Source: Chloroflexota bacterium
GTDB lineage: Bacteria; Chloroflexota; Anaerolineae; Anaerolineales; VGOW01
DNA: 8,126 bases
Direction of reading: 5' to 3'
NCBI GenBank assembly: GCA_016215145.1
Contig: JACRLA010000176.1
Coordinates: 1-8,126, forward strand
Shown here: in pieces, positions 1 to 6,132 of the stretch
How the letters are laid out: every line of letters begins with the position of its first letter
Numbering within the stretch: the first letter of the stretch is position 1
Notes under the pieces: generated by a model
The model's database searches: none
The model's input: only the letters and a program-made list of their open reading frames with translations
Told to the model about the DNA's origin: nothing
Program-made: the position numbers and the translations under genes

Positions 1-606
1 TGGGAAGTGCGCGAGTGTATTGCCAATGCCTTTGATGATCAGATTTCACCCGCGCAGCCGGACTCTGTTTATCGGCTGATGAGCCAGTGGGTCGCCGACT
101 CGAGTCCCAACGTGCGGCGGTGCGTGACGAATTCACTCATGCGTTACGGCATCAAACAGCCGCGCCAAGTGATCGCCCTTATGAATCAACTGCGCCACGA
201 TGACAGCGAATACGTCCGCAAAAATGTGAGATTCTGTTTACAGCAAATTGCCAAAACGCAGCATCCCATTTTGGGCAAAGGCAACGACGACAACCCGGAT
301 GTGATGTTGGAGACTTTGCGCGAATGGGCAAAAGACACGCACAAAGGAAATCGCTGGATCGTGGCGGGCGCGTTAGGCAATGTCTGGGCGAAGAACCGAG
401 TCAAAGAAGCGATCCAAATTTTAGAAACGCTGGCAACCGACGATGATAAAACTGTTCGCGGCGCGGTGGCGTTGGCTTTGCGCGATCTGGCGAAGTACGA
501 TCCCGAGTCGGCATCCGCAGCCGCAGAACGGTGGACAAAGGATGAACGCTTCGCGCGCGCGGGTTTACTCGTCAAGAAAAAGATCAACGGAATACGCAAT
601 ACGTAA
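1..606 (+). CDS. HEAT-repeat protein, DNA alkylation repair (AlkC/AlkD)-like, 3' part
   Basis: The reading frame is open from the first base of the window, so the start lies upstream; about 201 residues are visible. The protein is a run of paired helices with HEAT-like periodicity. Recurrent elements are 'SSPNVRRCVTNSL', 'DSEYVRKNVRFCLQQIAK', 'NRWIVAGAL' and 'DKTVRGAVALALRDLAK'. The 'W..dss..vRR' and 'YVRKnVrfcLqqIaK..P' elements recall the HEAT solenoid of bacterial DNA-alkylation-repair proteins, which bind DNA on a concave surface and remove alkylated bases. The catalytic region is not identifiable in this part, so a non-enzymatic HEAT scaffold is equally possible. The last residues (G-I-R-N-T-stop) are encoded by the start of a heptamer repeat array (591-618), so the C-terminus is repeat-derived. 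The phosphodiesterase downstream is separated from it by a hairpin. Confidence 0.7.
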   Translation, partial: WEVRECIANAFDDQISPAQPDSVYRLMSQWVADSSPNVRRCVTNSLMRYGIKQPRQVIALMNQLRHDDSEYVRKNVRFCLQQIAKTQHPILGKGNDDNPDVMLETLREWAKDTHKGNRWIVAGALGNVWAKNRVKEAIQILETLATDDDKTVRGAVALALRDLAKYDPESASAAAERWTKDERFARAGLLVKKKINGIRNT

Positions 607-618
607 TACGCATCATGT
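591..618 (+). repeat. Heptamer array A1 (AATACGC-type, 4 units)
   Basis: Four consecutive 7-mers are visible: AATACGC (591-597), AATACGT (598-604), AATACGC (605-611) and ATCATGT (612-618). They are variants of the ATCACGC heptamer seen elsewhere in the window. The array contains the TAA stop (604-606) of the HEAT-repeat gene and a spurious ATG at 615. Confidence 0.6.
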
Positions 619-626
619 CTTATTTT

Positions 627-661
627 AAGACACCGAGTGTTTTGAAAACACTCGGTGTCTT
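627..661 (+). terminator. Perfect 35-nt palindromic hairpin between genes 1 and 2
   Basis: AAGACACCGAGTGTTTT (627-643) is the exact reverse complement of 645-661, with one central base. In RNA this gives a stem of about 14 bp closed by a small T/A-rich loop. It lies 20 nt after the stop of the HEAT-repeat gene and ends 7 nt before the likely ATG at 669. The downstream tail (TCTCACG) is not a strong U tract, so it may be a weak terminator, an mRNA-stabilising end or a leader hairpin. Its position argues against the in-frame ATG at 615, because translation from there would run through the stem. Confidence 0.55.
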
Positions 662-668
662 CTCACGA

Positions 669-1274
669 ATGCACATTGACCATCTCCCCTCCCACTTCAC
701 CCGCATCGGCATTGTCGCCGACACGCACATACCAGATCGTCTGAAGAAATTGCCACCAAGTGTGTTTGAAAAATTACGCGGCGTGGACGTGATCCTGCAC
801 GCCGGAGATTTAAGCGCGGCGCATGTGGTGAAAGATTTAGAGTCGGTTGCCCCGGTGTTCAGCGTGCAAGGCAACCGCGATATGATCACACGCTATGGGC
901 GGACTCTGCCAACGGATCGCGTAATAGAAATTGGCGAAGTGCGAATCGGGTTGACACATGGGCATGGCGGCGTAAGAGGCTACATCGCCGAGAAGTTGCG
1001 CTATCACACATTAGGTTACAACGTAGAGCGCACGGTGGATCGAGTTCAATCAAGATTTAAAAACGTTGATGTCGTGGTCTTCGGTCACACCCATCGCCCC
1101 TATAACAAAATGTGCAACGGGGTGTTGATCTTCAACGCCGGCTCGGTAGGACCCGACTATTACACTCGCTATGGCGCGGGTGTGGGGATCATAACGATCC
1201 TTGATAGCGCGGTCAGAGGGCAGATCATTCCGTTAGCCGATTGGGGAATGACCCAAGACTTCCCGAAGGTTTAG
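669..1274 (+). CDS. YfcE/MJ0936-type metallophosphoesterase (calcineurin-like phosphodiesterase)
   Basis: A 201-residue protein carrying the full metal-binding motif set of the calcineurin-like superfamily: D18-T-H20 ('VADTH'), G46-D47 ('LHAGD'), G68-N69-R-D71 ('VQGNRD'), H97-G-H99 and G139-H140-T-H142 ('VFGHTHRP'), followed by 'FNAGSVG'. This order and the small size match the YfcE/MJ0936 family, cytosolic Mn/Ni-dependent phosphodiesterases whose physiological substrate is usually unknown. The ATG at 669 is chosen because the family begins just before 'RIGIVADTH', and because an in-frame ATG at 615 would put 18 residues on a palindromic hairpin. No clear Shine-Dalgarno precedes it. The C-terminal part (from about 1219) contains one copy of a 36-bp repeat, and the stop codon sits in the loop of a terminator-like hairpin. 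Confidence 0.88.
   Translation: MHIDHLPSHFTRIGIVADTHIPDRLKKLPPSVFEKLRGVDVILHAGDLSAAHVVKDLESVAPVFSVQGNRDMITRYGRTLPTDRVIEIGEVRIGLTHGHGGVRGYIAEKLRYHTLGYNVERTVDRVQSRFKNVDVVVFGHTHRPYNKMCNGVLIFNAGSVGPDYYTRYGAGVGIITILDSAVRGQIIPLADWGMTQDFPKV
1219..1254 (+). repeat. 36-bp direct repeat, copy 1 (inside the phosphodiesterase gene)
   Basis: This stretch matches 1294-1329 at 34 of 36 positions. It encodes the near-terminal residues 'QIIPLADWGMT'. Each copy contains a 7-bp inverted repeat, TCATTCC...GGAATGA, so each can form its own stem-loop. Confidence 0.8.
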
Positions 1275-1290
1275 AACCGTCGGGAGGTTT
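1258..1290 (+). terminator. Rho-independent-like terminator overlapping the stop codon
   Basis: ACTTCCCGA (1258-1266) pairs with TCGGGAGGT (1280-1288), nine pairs with one G-U. Inside it GGTT (1268-1271) pairs with AACC (1275-1278) around the loop TAG (1272-1274), which is the stop codon itself. A short TTT follows. The stem is strong and the U tract short. It would end transcription before the transporter operon, which has its own promoter downstream. Confidence 0.65.
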
Positions 1291-1293
1291 GCT

Positions 1294-1329
1294 GGCAGAT
1301 CATTCCGTTAGCTGATTAGGGAATGACCC
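1294..1329 (+). repeat. 36-bp direct repeat, copy 2 (intergenic)
   Basis: This is the second copy of 1219-1254, 75 nt downstream and in the same reading phase. The two differences are C to T at 1313 and G to A at 1317; the latter turns the TGG codon of copy 1 into TAG. It keeps the TCATTCC...GGAATGA stem. Confidence 0.8.
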
Positions 1330-1380
1330 CTTTCGTGAGTAAGTTCACCAAATTGAAACGCATGATCTTTGTAATAGGCG

Positions 1381-1407
1381 TGAACAGATTCTCAACACCA
1401 TTGTTCA
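1381..1407. promoter_or_regulatory. Possible operator: TGAACA-N15-TGTTCA inverted repeat
   Basis: TGAACA (1381-1386) and TGTTCA (1402-1407) form an inverted repeat that ends 6 nt before the -35 box of the transporter promoter. An AACGTT palindrome (1410-1415) overlaps the -35 box. Either could bind a regulator of the uptake genes, but arms of 6 bp can arise by chance. Confidence 0.2.
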
Positions 1408-1413
1408 TAAACG

Positions 1414-1443
1414 TTGACATCCCCCTCCATTCTTTGCTACAAT
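1414..1443 (+). promoter_or_regulatory. Sigma70-type promoter of the transporter operon
   Basis: A consensus -35 TTGACA (1414-1419) and a near-consensus -10 TACAAT (1438-1443) are separated by 18 bp. TG at 1435-1436 adds an extended -10 element. Transcription should begin near 1450, giving a leader of about 25 nt before the ATG at 1476. This excludes the longer in-frame start at 1323, which would lie upstream of the promoter. Confidence 0.82.
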
Positions 1444-1475
1444 CGCGTCACTCTCTATACAAAAGGACACAGACT

Positions 1476-2414
1476 ATGGCAACACTCGAAAGCCAACGTT
1501 CCGTCCGCAGTGGTAGTCAATTTATAACCCGTCAACAAATGCGCGCGCTGAATAATTTTTTTAGCGCGATGTTGTTCTTGTTGCCCTCGCTCATCATTTT
1601 CGTTTTCTTCGTCTTCATCCCCCTGCTCAAAACCCTCAACCTCAGTTTGTATCTCACCGACGCCATTGGTCGTCCGGCGGCGTTTAACGGCATTGAAAAT
1701 TATCAGCGCATCTTTGAAGAGAAAGACCTCTATAACAGTTTGAAAGTCTCGCTGGCGTTCACCCTGTATGTCGTGCCGACGACGATGATTGTCGCCCTGT
1801 TCCTCGCCGTTCTCTCCAATGTCGAGACGAAAGGGATCAGCGTCTTTCGCGTGATCTTTGCCTCGACCATCGCCGTCTCAGGGGCAACCGCCTCGCTGAT
1901 CTTCCTCTTCCTCTTTCATCCAGCGATTGGCATCTTCAACTACATTTTAGATTTGGCGAGGCTGCCGCGCGTACAGTGGCTGCTCACCGAGGCAACGGCT
2001 TTGATCTCGGTTTCGATGGTCACGGTCTGGTTGACTCTCGGATTCAACACGGTGATCTTCCTCGCCAGCTTGCAAGGCATCCCCGAAGAGCTGTACGAGA
2101 GCGCGAAAATTGACGGCGCGGGTTTTTGGTCGTCGTTCCGCCACATCACCATCCCCATGATCTCGCCGACGATCTTTTTCCTTATCGTCGTCTCCACCTT
2201 AGGTGCATTGCAAGCCTTCACGCAGATCAGCGTGATGACTCACGGCGGACCTGTTGAATCGACCAACGTCATCGTCTATTTGATCTATCGCGCCTTTTAC
2301 TTCAACGGGCAGTATGGCATCGCCGCTGCCCTCTCGATCATACTGTTTTTGATCATGTTTGTGTTGACCTTGATCCAGTTTGGCGTCATAGAGCGTCGCG
2401 TGCATTACAACTAA
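1476..2414 (+). CDS. ugpA: ABC transporter permease, UgpA/MalF type
   Basis: A 312-residue integral membrane protein. Hydrophobic segments lie near residues 29-57, 90-115, 125-148, 172-197, 232-246 and 280-303, the usual six-helix layout of family 1 sugar-type permeases. The cytoplasmic EAA loop that docks on the ATPase is at about 204-232: 'EELYESAKIDGAGFW' followed by 'HITIPMISPTI'. With UgpE it would form the membrane channel of an importer for glycerol-3-phosphate or glycerophosphodiesters. That substrate is inferred mainly from the neighbouring binding protein and phosphodiesterase. The start at 1476 has AAAAGGA at 1461-1467 and lies just downstream of the promoter. The next permease follows after 14 nt. 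Confidence 0.88.
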   Translation: MATLESQRSVRSGSQFITRQQMRALNNFFSAMLFLLPSLIIFVFFVFIPLLKTLNLSLYLTDAIGRPAAFNGIENYQRIFEEKDLYNSLKVSLAFTLYVVPTTMIVALFLAVLSNVETKGISVFRVIFASTIAVSGATASLIFLFLFHPAIGIFNYILDLARLPRVQWLLTEATALISVSMVTVWLTLGFNTVIFLASLQGIPEELYESAKIDGAGFWSSFRHITIPMISPTIFFLIVVSTLGALQAFTQISVMTHGGPVESTNVIVYLIYRAFYFNGQYGIAAALSIILFLIMFVLTLIQFGVIERRVHYN

Positions 2415-2428
2415 AAGGAGAGACAAGT

Positions 2429-3256
2429 ATGAAACGAAGCATACCGAATCAAACTCTATTGTATGTAGTTTTAGTGATAGCGGCAGTGATCGTCCTCTTC
2501 CCGTTATATCAAGCGGTTGTCACTAGCCTTGCCAGCGAAGCCGACGTCTCTAACTACCCGCCGAAGATTCTGCCGACCAACTTCCGCCTCGAAAATTTTG
2601 GCGAAGCGATGAATACCGCGCCCATCCTGCGTTATCTGTTGAACAGCATTATTCAAGCCTCCATCGTCACTATCTCGCACTTAATTCTAGCCAGCCTCGC
2701 CGCCTACGCCTTTGCTTTTATTGAGTTTCGATTTAAACAATTTTTCTTTTTGCTTTTTCTCTCCACGATGATGATCCCATGGGAAGCGACGATCATTCCT
2801 AATTACTTGACTATCGTTAACGAGCTACGGCTCAAAGACAATTTCATCGGGCTGACCCTTCCTTACCTCGCCACCGCCTTCGGCACGTTCATGCTGCGCC
2901 AATTCTTCATGAGTATTCCGCGCGATCTGTATGACGCGGCAGTGATTGACGGCTGCGGGCGCATCCGCTTTCTCATCACCATCGCCATGCCGCTCGCCCG
3001 TCCGGCACTCGGCACGCTCGCCGTCTTCAGCTTCTTGCAAACCTACAATCAATACTTGTGGCCCCTGCTCGTCACTAACGATAAGAACATGCGAACCGTG
3101 CAGATCGGTCTCGCCCTATTGCAAGATCAAGAACGATTCTTGTGGAACATCGTCATGGCAGGCGTGGTCATGATCCTGCTCCCCACTTTCATCCTCTTCA
3201 TCGTCGGCAACCGCCAACTCATTCGCGGTCTGACGGCAGGCGCGGTGAAGGGCTAG
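2429..3256 (+). CDS. ugpE: ABC transporter permease, UgpE/MalG type
   Basis: A 275-residue membrane protein with hydrophobic segments near residues 10-31, 72-98, 104-128, 138-158, 190-215 and 238-260. The EAA loop is at about 164-192: 'PRDLYDAAVIDGCGRIR' then 'ITIAMPLARPAL'. The stretches 'MMIPWEATIIPNYL', 'TFMLRQFFMSIPRDL' and 'NQYLWPLLVTNDKNMRTVQI' are typical of UgpE-like permeases, and the C-terminus 'GLTAGAVKG' is common in this group. AAAGGAG (2414-2420) overlaps the stop of the upstream gene and stands 8 nt before the ATG. The two permeases are therefore co-transcribed and probably translationally linked. Confidence 0.9.
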   Translation: MKRSIPNQTLLYVVLVIAAVIVLFPLYQAVVTSLASEADVSNYPPKILPTNFRLENFGEAMNTAPILRYLLNSIIQASIVTISHLILASLAAYAFAFIEFRFKQFFFLLFLSTMMIPWEATIIPNYLTIVNELRLKDNFIGLTLPYLATAFGTFMLRQFFMSIPRDLYDAAVIDGCGRIRFLITIAMPLARPALGTLAVFSFLQTYNQYLWPLLVTNDKNMRTVQIGLALLQDQERFLWNIVMAGVVMILLPTFILFIVGNRQLIRGLTAGAVKG

Positions 3257-3273
3257 TATCCCTTAGTGGATTC

Positions 3274-3304
3274 AGAGAACGCCAAACCCTTATTTGCGTT
3301 CTCT
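3274..3304 (+). promoter_or_regulatory. Intercistronic stem-loop between ugpE- and ugpB-like genes
   Basis: AGAGAACGC (3274-3282) pairs with GCGTTCTCT (3296-3304). Three more A-T pairs follow after a bulged C (3283), closing a six-base loop. The tail TCTAATTTTC is moderately U-rich. It lies 20 nt before the binding-protein ATG. Such stems between permease and binding-protein genes often act as partial terminators or as RNA-processing barriers that set the binding-protein level. Either role is an inference here. Confidence 0.5.
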
Positions 3305-3327
3305 TCTAATTTTCAAAGGAGACAATG

Positions 3328-4674
3328 ATGAAACGTAAAATGTTGTTCCTAATGGTGGTGTTGTCGCTGATCGTCAGCGCCTGCGCCACACCGGCGCCGG
3401 TAGCAGAACCCACCGCGTCGGGTCCAACCAAGTACGCGTTCTGGCACTCGATGGGTGGCAGCAACGGCGAAGCGGTTGTCGAAATGATGAAGCGCTTCAA
3501 CGCTTCACAGACAGCCTGCATCGGTGAAGCCGTCTTCCAAGGCTCGTACGACGACTCGCTCAACAAACTCAAAGCCGGCCTGCAATCGAAAGACATCCCC
3601 GCCGTGGTGCAGATGTTTGATCTGGCGACACAAGTCTTGATCGACCTGCAAGTGATCGCGCCCATGCAAGAATTCATTGACGCCGATAAGTTCAGCTTAG
3701 CCGATTACGAAACGAATGTGTTGGCGTATTACACCGTCGGCGGCAAACTCTACGGCATGCCGTACAACACCTCAAACCCGATGTTGTATTACAACAAAGA
3801 TCATTTCAAAGCCGCCGGGTTAGACCCCAACAAACCACCGCGCACCTACGCCGAAGTGTTAGATGTTGCCAAGAAGCTCACCAAGAAAGACGGCGACAAA
3901 GTAACGCAATACGGTTACTCTATGGCGATCTATGGTTGGTTCTTTGAACAACTGCTCGCCGCGTCGGGCGGTTTGTATTTGGACAACGGCAACGGACGCG
4001 ATGCCCGCGCCACCAAAGCCGCCTTCAACGGACCCGAAGGCGTGAAGATTCTGACGTGGTGGAAAGAAGGCTACGACGCCAAAGTGTTTGGAAACTTTGG
4101 ACGCCCCACCGCCGACACGCAAAAAGCGTTTGACGCGCAGCAAACGTCAATGATTATCGAATCCACTGCCGGTTTGCGCGGCCGCCTCAACGCTTCGCAA
4201 GGCAAGTTTGAACTCGGCACAGGCTACCTGCCTCGACCCGACGAAGCCGCCTTCAAGAGCGCCGGCACGATCATCGGCGGCGCCTCCGCTTACATCATGA
4301 AGGATCGCCCCAAAGCCGAACAAAACTGCGCTTGGCAATTCATCAAGTTCACCACCTCGCCGCAGATCCAAGCCTACTGGCACACGGCAAGCGGTTATTA
4401 TCCGGTCACCAAAGCTTCTTATAACATCCAAGAAGATAAGGACTGGGTCGCCAAGTATCCGCAGTTCCTCACTGCCGTAGATCAACTGCACATTTCGCCC
4501 AACATCCGCGCCACGCAAGGCGGACTCACCGGCGTGATGCCGCAAGCACGTCAACTCACCGAAGTGGCGATTGAAGAAGTGATTCAAGGCAAAGCGACGC
4601 CTAAAGAGGCGCTCGACAAAGCTGCCGATGCTGTGACGAAAGCAATCACCGACTACAACAAGACGGTGAAGTAA
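3328..4674 (+). CDS. ugpB: UgpB-type solute-binding lipoprotein
   Basis: An ABC extracellular binding protein of about 448 residues. Numbering below counts from the ATG at 3325. It has a lipoprotein signal peptide: K3-R-K, a hydrophobic core, and lipobox V17-S-A-C20, then a proline/alanine linker. Segments shared with E. coli UgpB as I remember it are 'FWHSM' (39-43), 'YGMPYNTSNPMLYYNKDHF' (143-161), 'AAGLDP..PP' (163-172), 'IIGGAS' (316-321), 'YWHTASGYYPVTKASY' (351-366) and 'MPQAR' (405-409). UgpB binds glycerol-3-phosphate and glycerophosphodiesters such as glycerophosphocholine; the exact ligand here is inferred. Two in-frame ATGs exist. AAAGGAG (3315-3321) is 3 nt from the first and 6 nt from the second, so 3328 is preferred. 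A terminator follows the stop. Confidence 0.9.
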   Translation: MKRKMLFLMVVLSLIVSACATPAPVAEPTASGPTKYAFWHSMGGSNGEAVVEMMKRFNASQTACIGEAVFQGSYDDSLNKLKAGLQSKDIPAVVQMFDLATQVLIDLQVIAPMQEFIDADKFSLADYETNVLAYYTVGGKLYGMPYNTSNPMLYYNKDHFKAAGLDPNKPPRTYAEVLDVAKKLTKKDGDKVTQYGYSMAIYGWFFEQLLAASGGLYLDNGNGRDARATKAAFNGPEGVKILTWWKEGYDAKVFGNFGRPTADTQKAFDAQQTSMIIESTAGLRGRLNASQGKFELGTGYLPRPDEAAFKSAGTIIGGASAYIMKDRPKAEQNCAWQFIKFTTSPQIQAYWHTASGYYPVTKASYNIQEDKDWVAKYPQFLTAVDQLHISPNIRATQGGLTGVMPQARQLTEVAIEEVIQGKATPKEALDKAADAVTKAITDYNKTVK

Positions 4675-4693
4675 AATAATCGCATCACCTTTT

Positions 4694-4728
4694 GTAGAGA
4701 CGTTGCATTGCAACGTCTCTACTCTTTT
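4694..4728 (+). terminator. Terminator hairpin after the ugpB-like gene
   Basis: GTAGAGACGTTGCA (4694-4707) and TGCAACGTCTCTAC (4709-4722) are perfect reverse complements around a single T. CTCTTTT follows and provides a short U tract. This ends the transporter transcript. From memory, very similar GTAGAGACGTTGC palindromes recur in cyanobacterial and Chloroflexota genomes, so it may also be a copy of a dispersed repeat. Confidence 0.75.
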
Positions 4729-4730
4729 AA

Positions 4731-4739
4731 TGGTATAAC
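4731..4739 (+). promoter_or_regulatory. Candidate extended -10 promoter for the phosphodiesterase gene
   Basis: TGGTATAAC reads as TG-N plus a near-consensus -10 TATAAC (4734-4739), directly after the terminator. A -35 box at ideal spacing is not evident; TTGCAA at 4708-4713 is 20 bp away and within the hairpin. Extended -10 promoters can work without a -35 box. Transcription would begin near 4746. Confidence 0.35.
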
Positions 4740-4748
4740 CCGATTGAT

Positions 4749-4802
4749 GTAAGGGCGAGGCTTGCCCTCGCCCACTTGGGCAACCGCAAGGGTCGCCCCT
4801 AC
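4749..4802. repeat. Double-hairpin palindromic repeat upstream of the phosphodiesterase gene
   Basis: Outer ends GTAAGGGCGA (4749-4758) and TCGCCCCTAC (4793-4802) are complementary except at one position. Inside are two hairpins. GGGCGAGG/CCTCGCCC (4753-4760 and 4766-4773) closes the loop CTTGC. GGGC-A-ACC / GGT-C-GCCC (4778-4785 and 4791-4798) closes the loop GCAAG. It ends 10 nt before the ATG, so it would form most of the mRNA leader. It looks like a dispersed palindromic repeat rather than a gene-specific regulator. Confidence 0.65.
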
Positions 4803-4812
4803 ACCCTACCTG

Positions 4813-5520
4813 ATGATCAAACGACTCCTCCCTCTCTTGATTCTGATTCTCACCGCCTGCACACCTTCTTCTACGGTGACACCGCCAGCCACACCCACAA
4901 CATCCGCCAACGCTTCCAACCTCCTCGTCATCGCCCATCGCGGCGGCGCGGGGCTGATGCCCGAAAACACAATGGCATCATTTAAAAATGGCATCGCGCT
5001 TAAATCCGATTTCATCGAGATGGATGCCCATTTATCGAAAGACGGCATCCCCGTGATCATTCACGATCCAACACTGGAACGCACCACCGACGGCTTTGGT
5101 CAAATCAGCAATTTCACGGTCACACAATTACAAACATACAACGCCGCCGCAAAATCGTTGAGCGTCAGCAGCAAAGAACAAATCCCGACATTCGCTCAAG
5201 TTTTAGATTTAGCGAAACCCGCCAACGTAAAAGTTGAAGTGGAGATCAAAGTTCCGCCGCAGGGACGGTATCAAGGGATCGAACAAAAGATGATTGACGA
5301 GATCGTCGCCCACGACATGATGGATCGAGTTCAGATCAGTTCATTCAACATGGACGTGATCAAAGAGGTGAAAGCCCTCAACCCGAACCGCGCCCGCAAA
5401 ATCGTCGTCGAAGTGTGGACGGTGGACAACGAGAGCGACATGAAAAAATTTATGGCCATGGGCGTGGATGGGATTATTTCGAATAGACCGGATAAATTAA
5501 AGGAAGTAATTGGAAAATAG
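4813..5520 (+). CDS. Glycerophosphodiester phosphodiesterase lipoprotein (internally shortened)
   Basis: A 235-residue protein of the GDPD TIM-barrel family, which splits glycerophosphodiesters into glycerol-3-phosphate and an alcohol. The N-terminus 'MIKRLLPLLILILTAC' is a lipoprotein signal with lipobox L13-T-A-C16, so it should be anchored outside the membrane. Catalytic and metal-site motifs are present: H42-R43, E51-N52, E69-x-D71, H84-D-P and E142-V-E-I-K146. The C-terminal 'VWTVDNESDM' and 'GVDGIIS' motifs are intact. Between 'ISSFNMDVIKEVKALNP' (176-191) and 'VWTVD' (201-205) only about nine residues remain where the family usually has several tens, so one or two strand-helix units seem missing. 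The ATG at 4813 gives a proper signal peptide; an upstream TTG at 4762 would lie in the palindromic repeat. No Shine-Dalgarno is seen. Activity is uncertain. Confidence 0.85.
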   Translation: MIKRLLPLLILILTACTPSSTVTPPATPTTSANASNLLVIAHRGGAGLMPENTMASFKNGIALKSDFIEMDAHLSKDGIPVIIHDPTLERTTDGFGQISNFTVTQLQTYNAAAKSLSVSSKEQIPTFAQVLDLAKPANVKVEVEIKVPPQGRYQGIEQKMIDEIVAHDMMDRVQISSFNMDVIKEVKALNPNRARKIVVEVWTVDNESDMKKFMAMGVDGIISNRPDKLKEVIGK

Positions 5521-5524
5521 TAAG

Positions 5525-5559
5525 ACGTGATGCGTGATGCGTGATATGCGATACGCGAA
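5525..5559 (-). repeat. Heptamer array A2 (GCGTGAT orientation, 5 units)
   Basis: Consecutive 7-mers are ACGTGAT, GCGTGAT, GCGTGAT, ATGCGAT and ACGCGAA, beginning 4 nt after the phosphodiesterase stop. The stretch 5526-5548 is the exact reverse complement of 6169-6191 in array A3. Confidence 0.75.
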
Positions 5560-5574
5560 AGTAGATGGTGAAAG

Positions 5575-6093
5575 ATGAAGTATTCGGAGTGGGCGTTGAC
5601 TGTGCCGAAAGAGTTCACGGGCGATTCTTTGTGGAAGATAGAAGCGTATCGCTTGAGTTTATTTGTGGCGGACGCGGGGTGGTTTGACGTGACAAAATTA
5701 ATGAGAGACAAGCGCACATTGGATTTGTCGGGTCAACTTTACGAATCGCTCGGCTCGATGGGCGTCAATTTGGCAGAAGGTTACTCGCGCGGTTCCAACA
5801 AAGATCGCGCACGTTTTTATGAATACTCGTTAGGCTCGGCGCGAGAGAGCAGAGATTGGTATTACAAAGGTCGCCACGTTTTGGGCGACGATGTAACACT
5901 TCACCGCGTGCGTTTGCTGACGCAAATCATTCGCCTACTCTTAACCATGATCCCCGACGAGCGCGGACGCACATTGCACGAAGACAGAGCAGAGTATCAG
6001 ATCGATTCGGACGCCAATCTTGCCGATGAAAACTTTGATCGCAATCTTTTAGATTCGTTACTAGAAAACGTCCCTCTGCCTCTCGCTAACTAA
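5575..6093 (+). CDS. Four-helix-bundle protein, divergent S23 / 23S rRNA IVS-type family
   Basis: A 172-residue protein rich in helix-forming residues. The diagnostic stretch is 'SLGSMGVNLAEGYSRGS' (about 58-74) followed by 'RFYEYSLGSARESRDWYYKG' (80-99). It matches the 'S...NiAEG..r.s..ef.rfl.iA.GSa.El' pattern of the small four-helix-bundle family first described from 23S rRNA intervening sequences and related to the Avd accessory proteins of diversity-generating retroelements. It has an N-terminal extension of about 20 residues and an acidic tail after residue 135, longer than the usual 115-130 residues. No rRNA, reverse transcriptase or variable repeat is nearby. The function of the family is unclear, though RNA binding has been suggested. 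The start has only a weak GGTGA 3 nt upstream. The gene lies between oppositely oriented heptamer arrays. Confidence 0.72.
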   Translation: MKYSEWALTVPKEFTGDSLWKIEAYRLSLFVADAGWFDVTKLMRDKRTLDLSGQLYESLGSMGVNLAEGYSRGSNKDRARFYEYSLGSARESRDWYYKGRHVLGDDVTLHRVRLLTQIIRLLLTMIPDERGRTLHEDRAEYQIDSDANLADENFDRNLLDSLLENVPLPLAN

Positions 6094-6132
6094 AACTTAC
6101 GAATCGCATCAACCTTATTCACTTATTCACTT

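Noticed and set aside
615..668. Start of the phosphodiesterase at ATG 615
   Set aside because: The 18 extra residues are encoded by a heptamer unit and a perfect palindrome; the family begins close to the ATG at 669.
1323..1475. N-terminal extension of the first permease from ATG 1323
   Set aside because: It would start upstream of the promoter at 1414-1443. ATG 1476 has a ribosome site and begins a normal permease N-terminus.
4147..4938. Long minus-strand frame of 263 codons
   Set aside because: It lies opposite the well-supported ugpB-like gene and crosses its terminator and the palindromic repeat; its composition (Cys/Arg/Gly-rich) is that of a shadow frame.
5331..5717. Minus-strand frame of 128 codons across the phosphodiesterase and four-helix-bundle genes
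   Set aside because: It overlaps two supported genes, and its middle ('RIAYHASRIT') is simply the heptamer array translated.
5575..6093. Diversity-generating retroelement (the four-helix-bundle protein resembles Avd)
   Set aside because: There is no reverse transcriptase, template repeat or variable repeat in the window, and the protein fits the general S23/IVS-type family.
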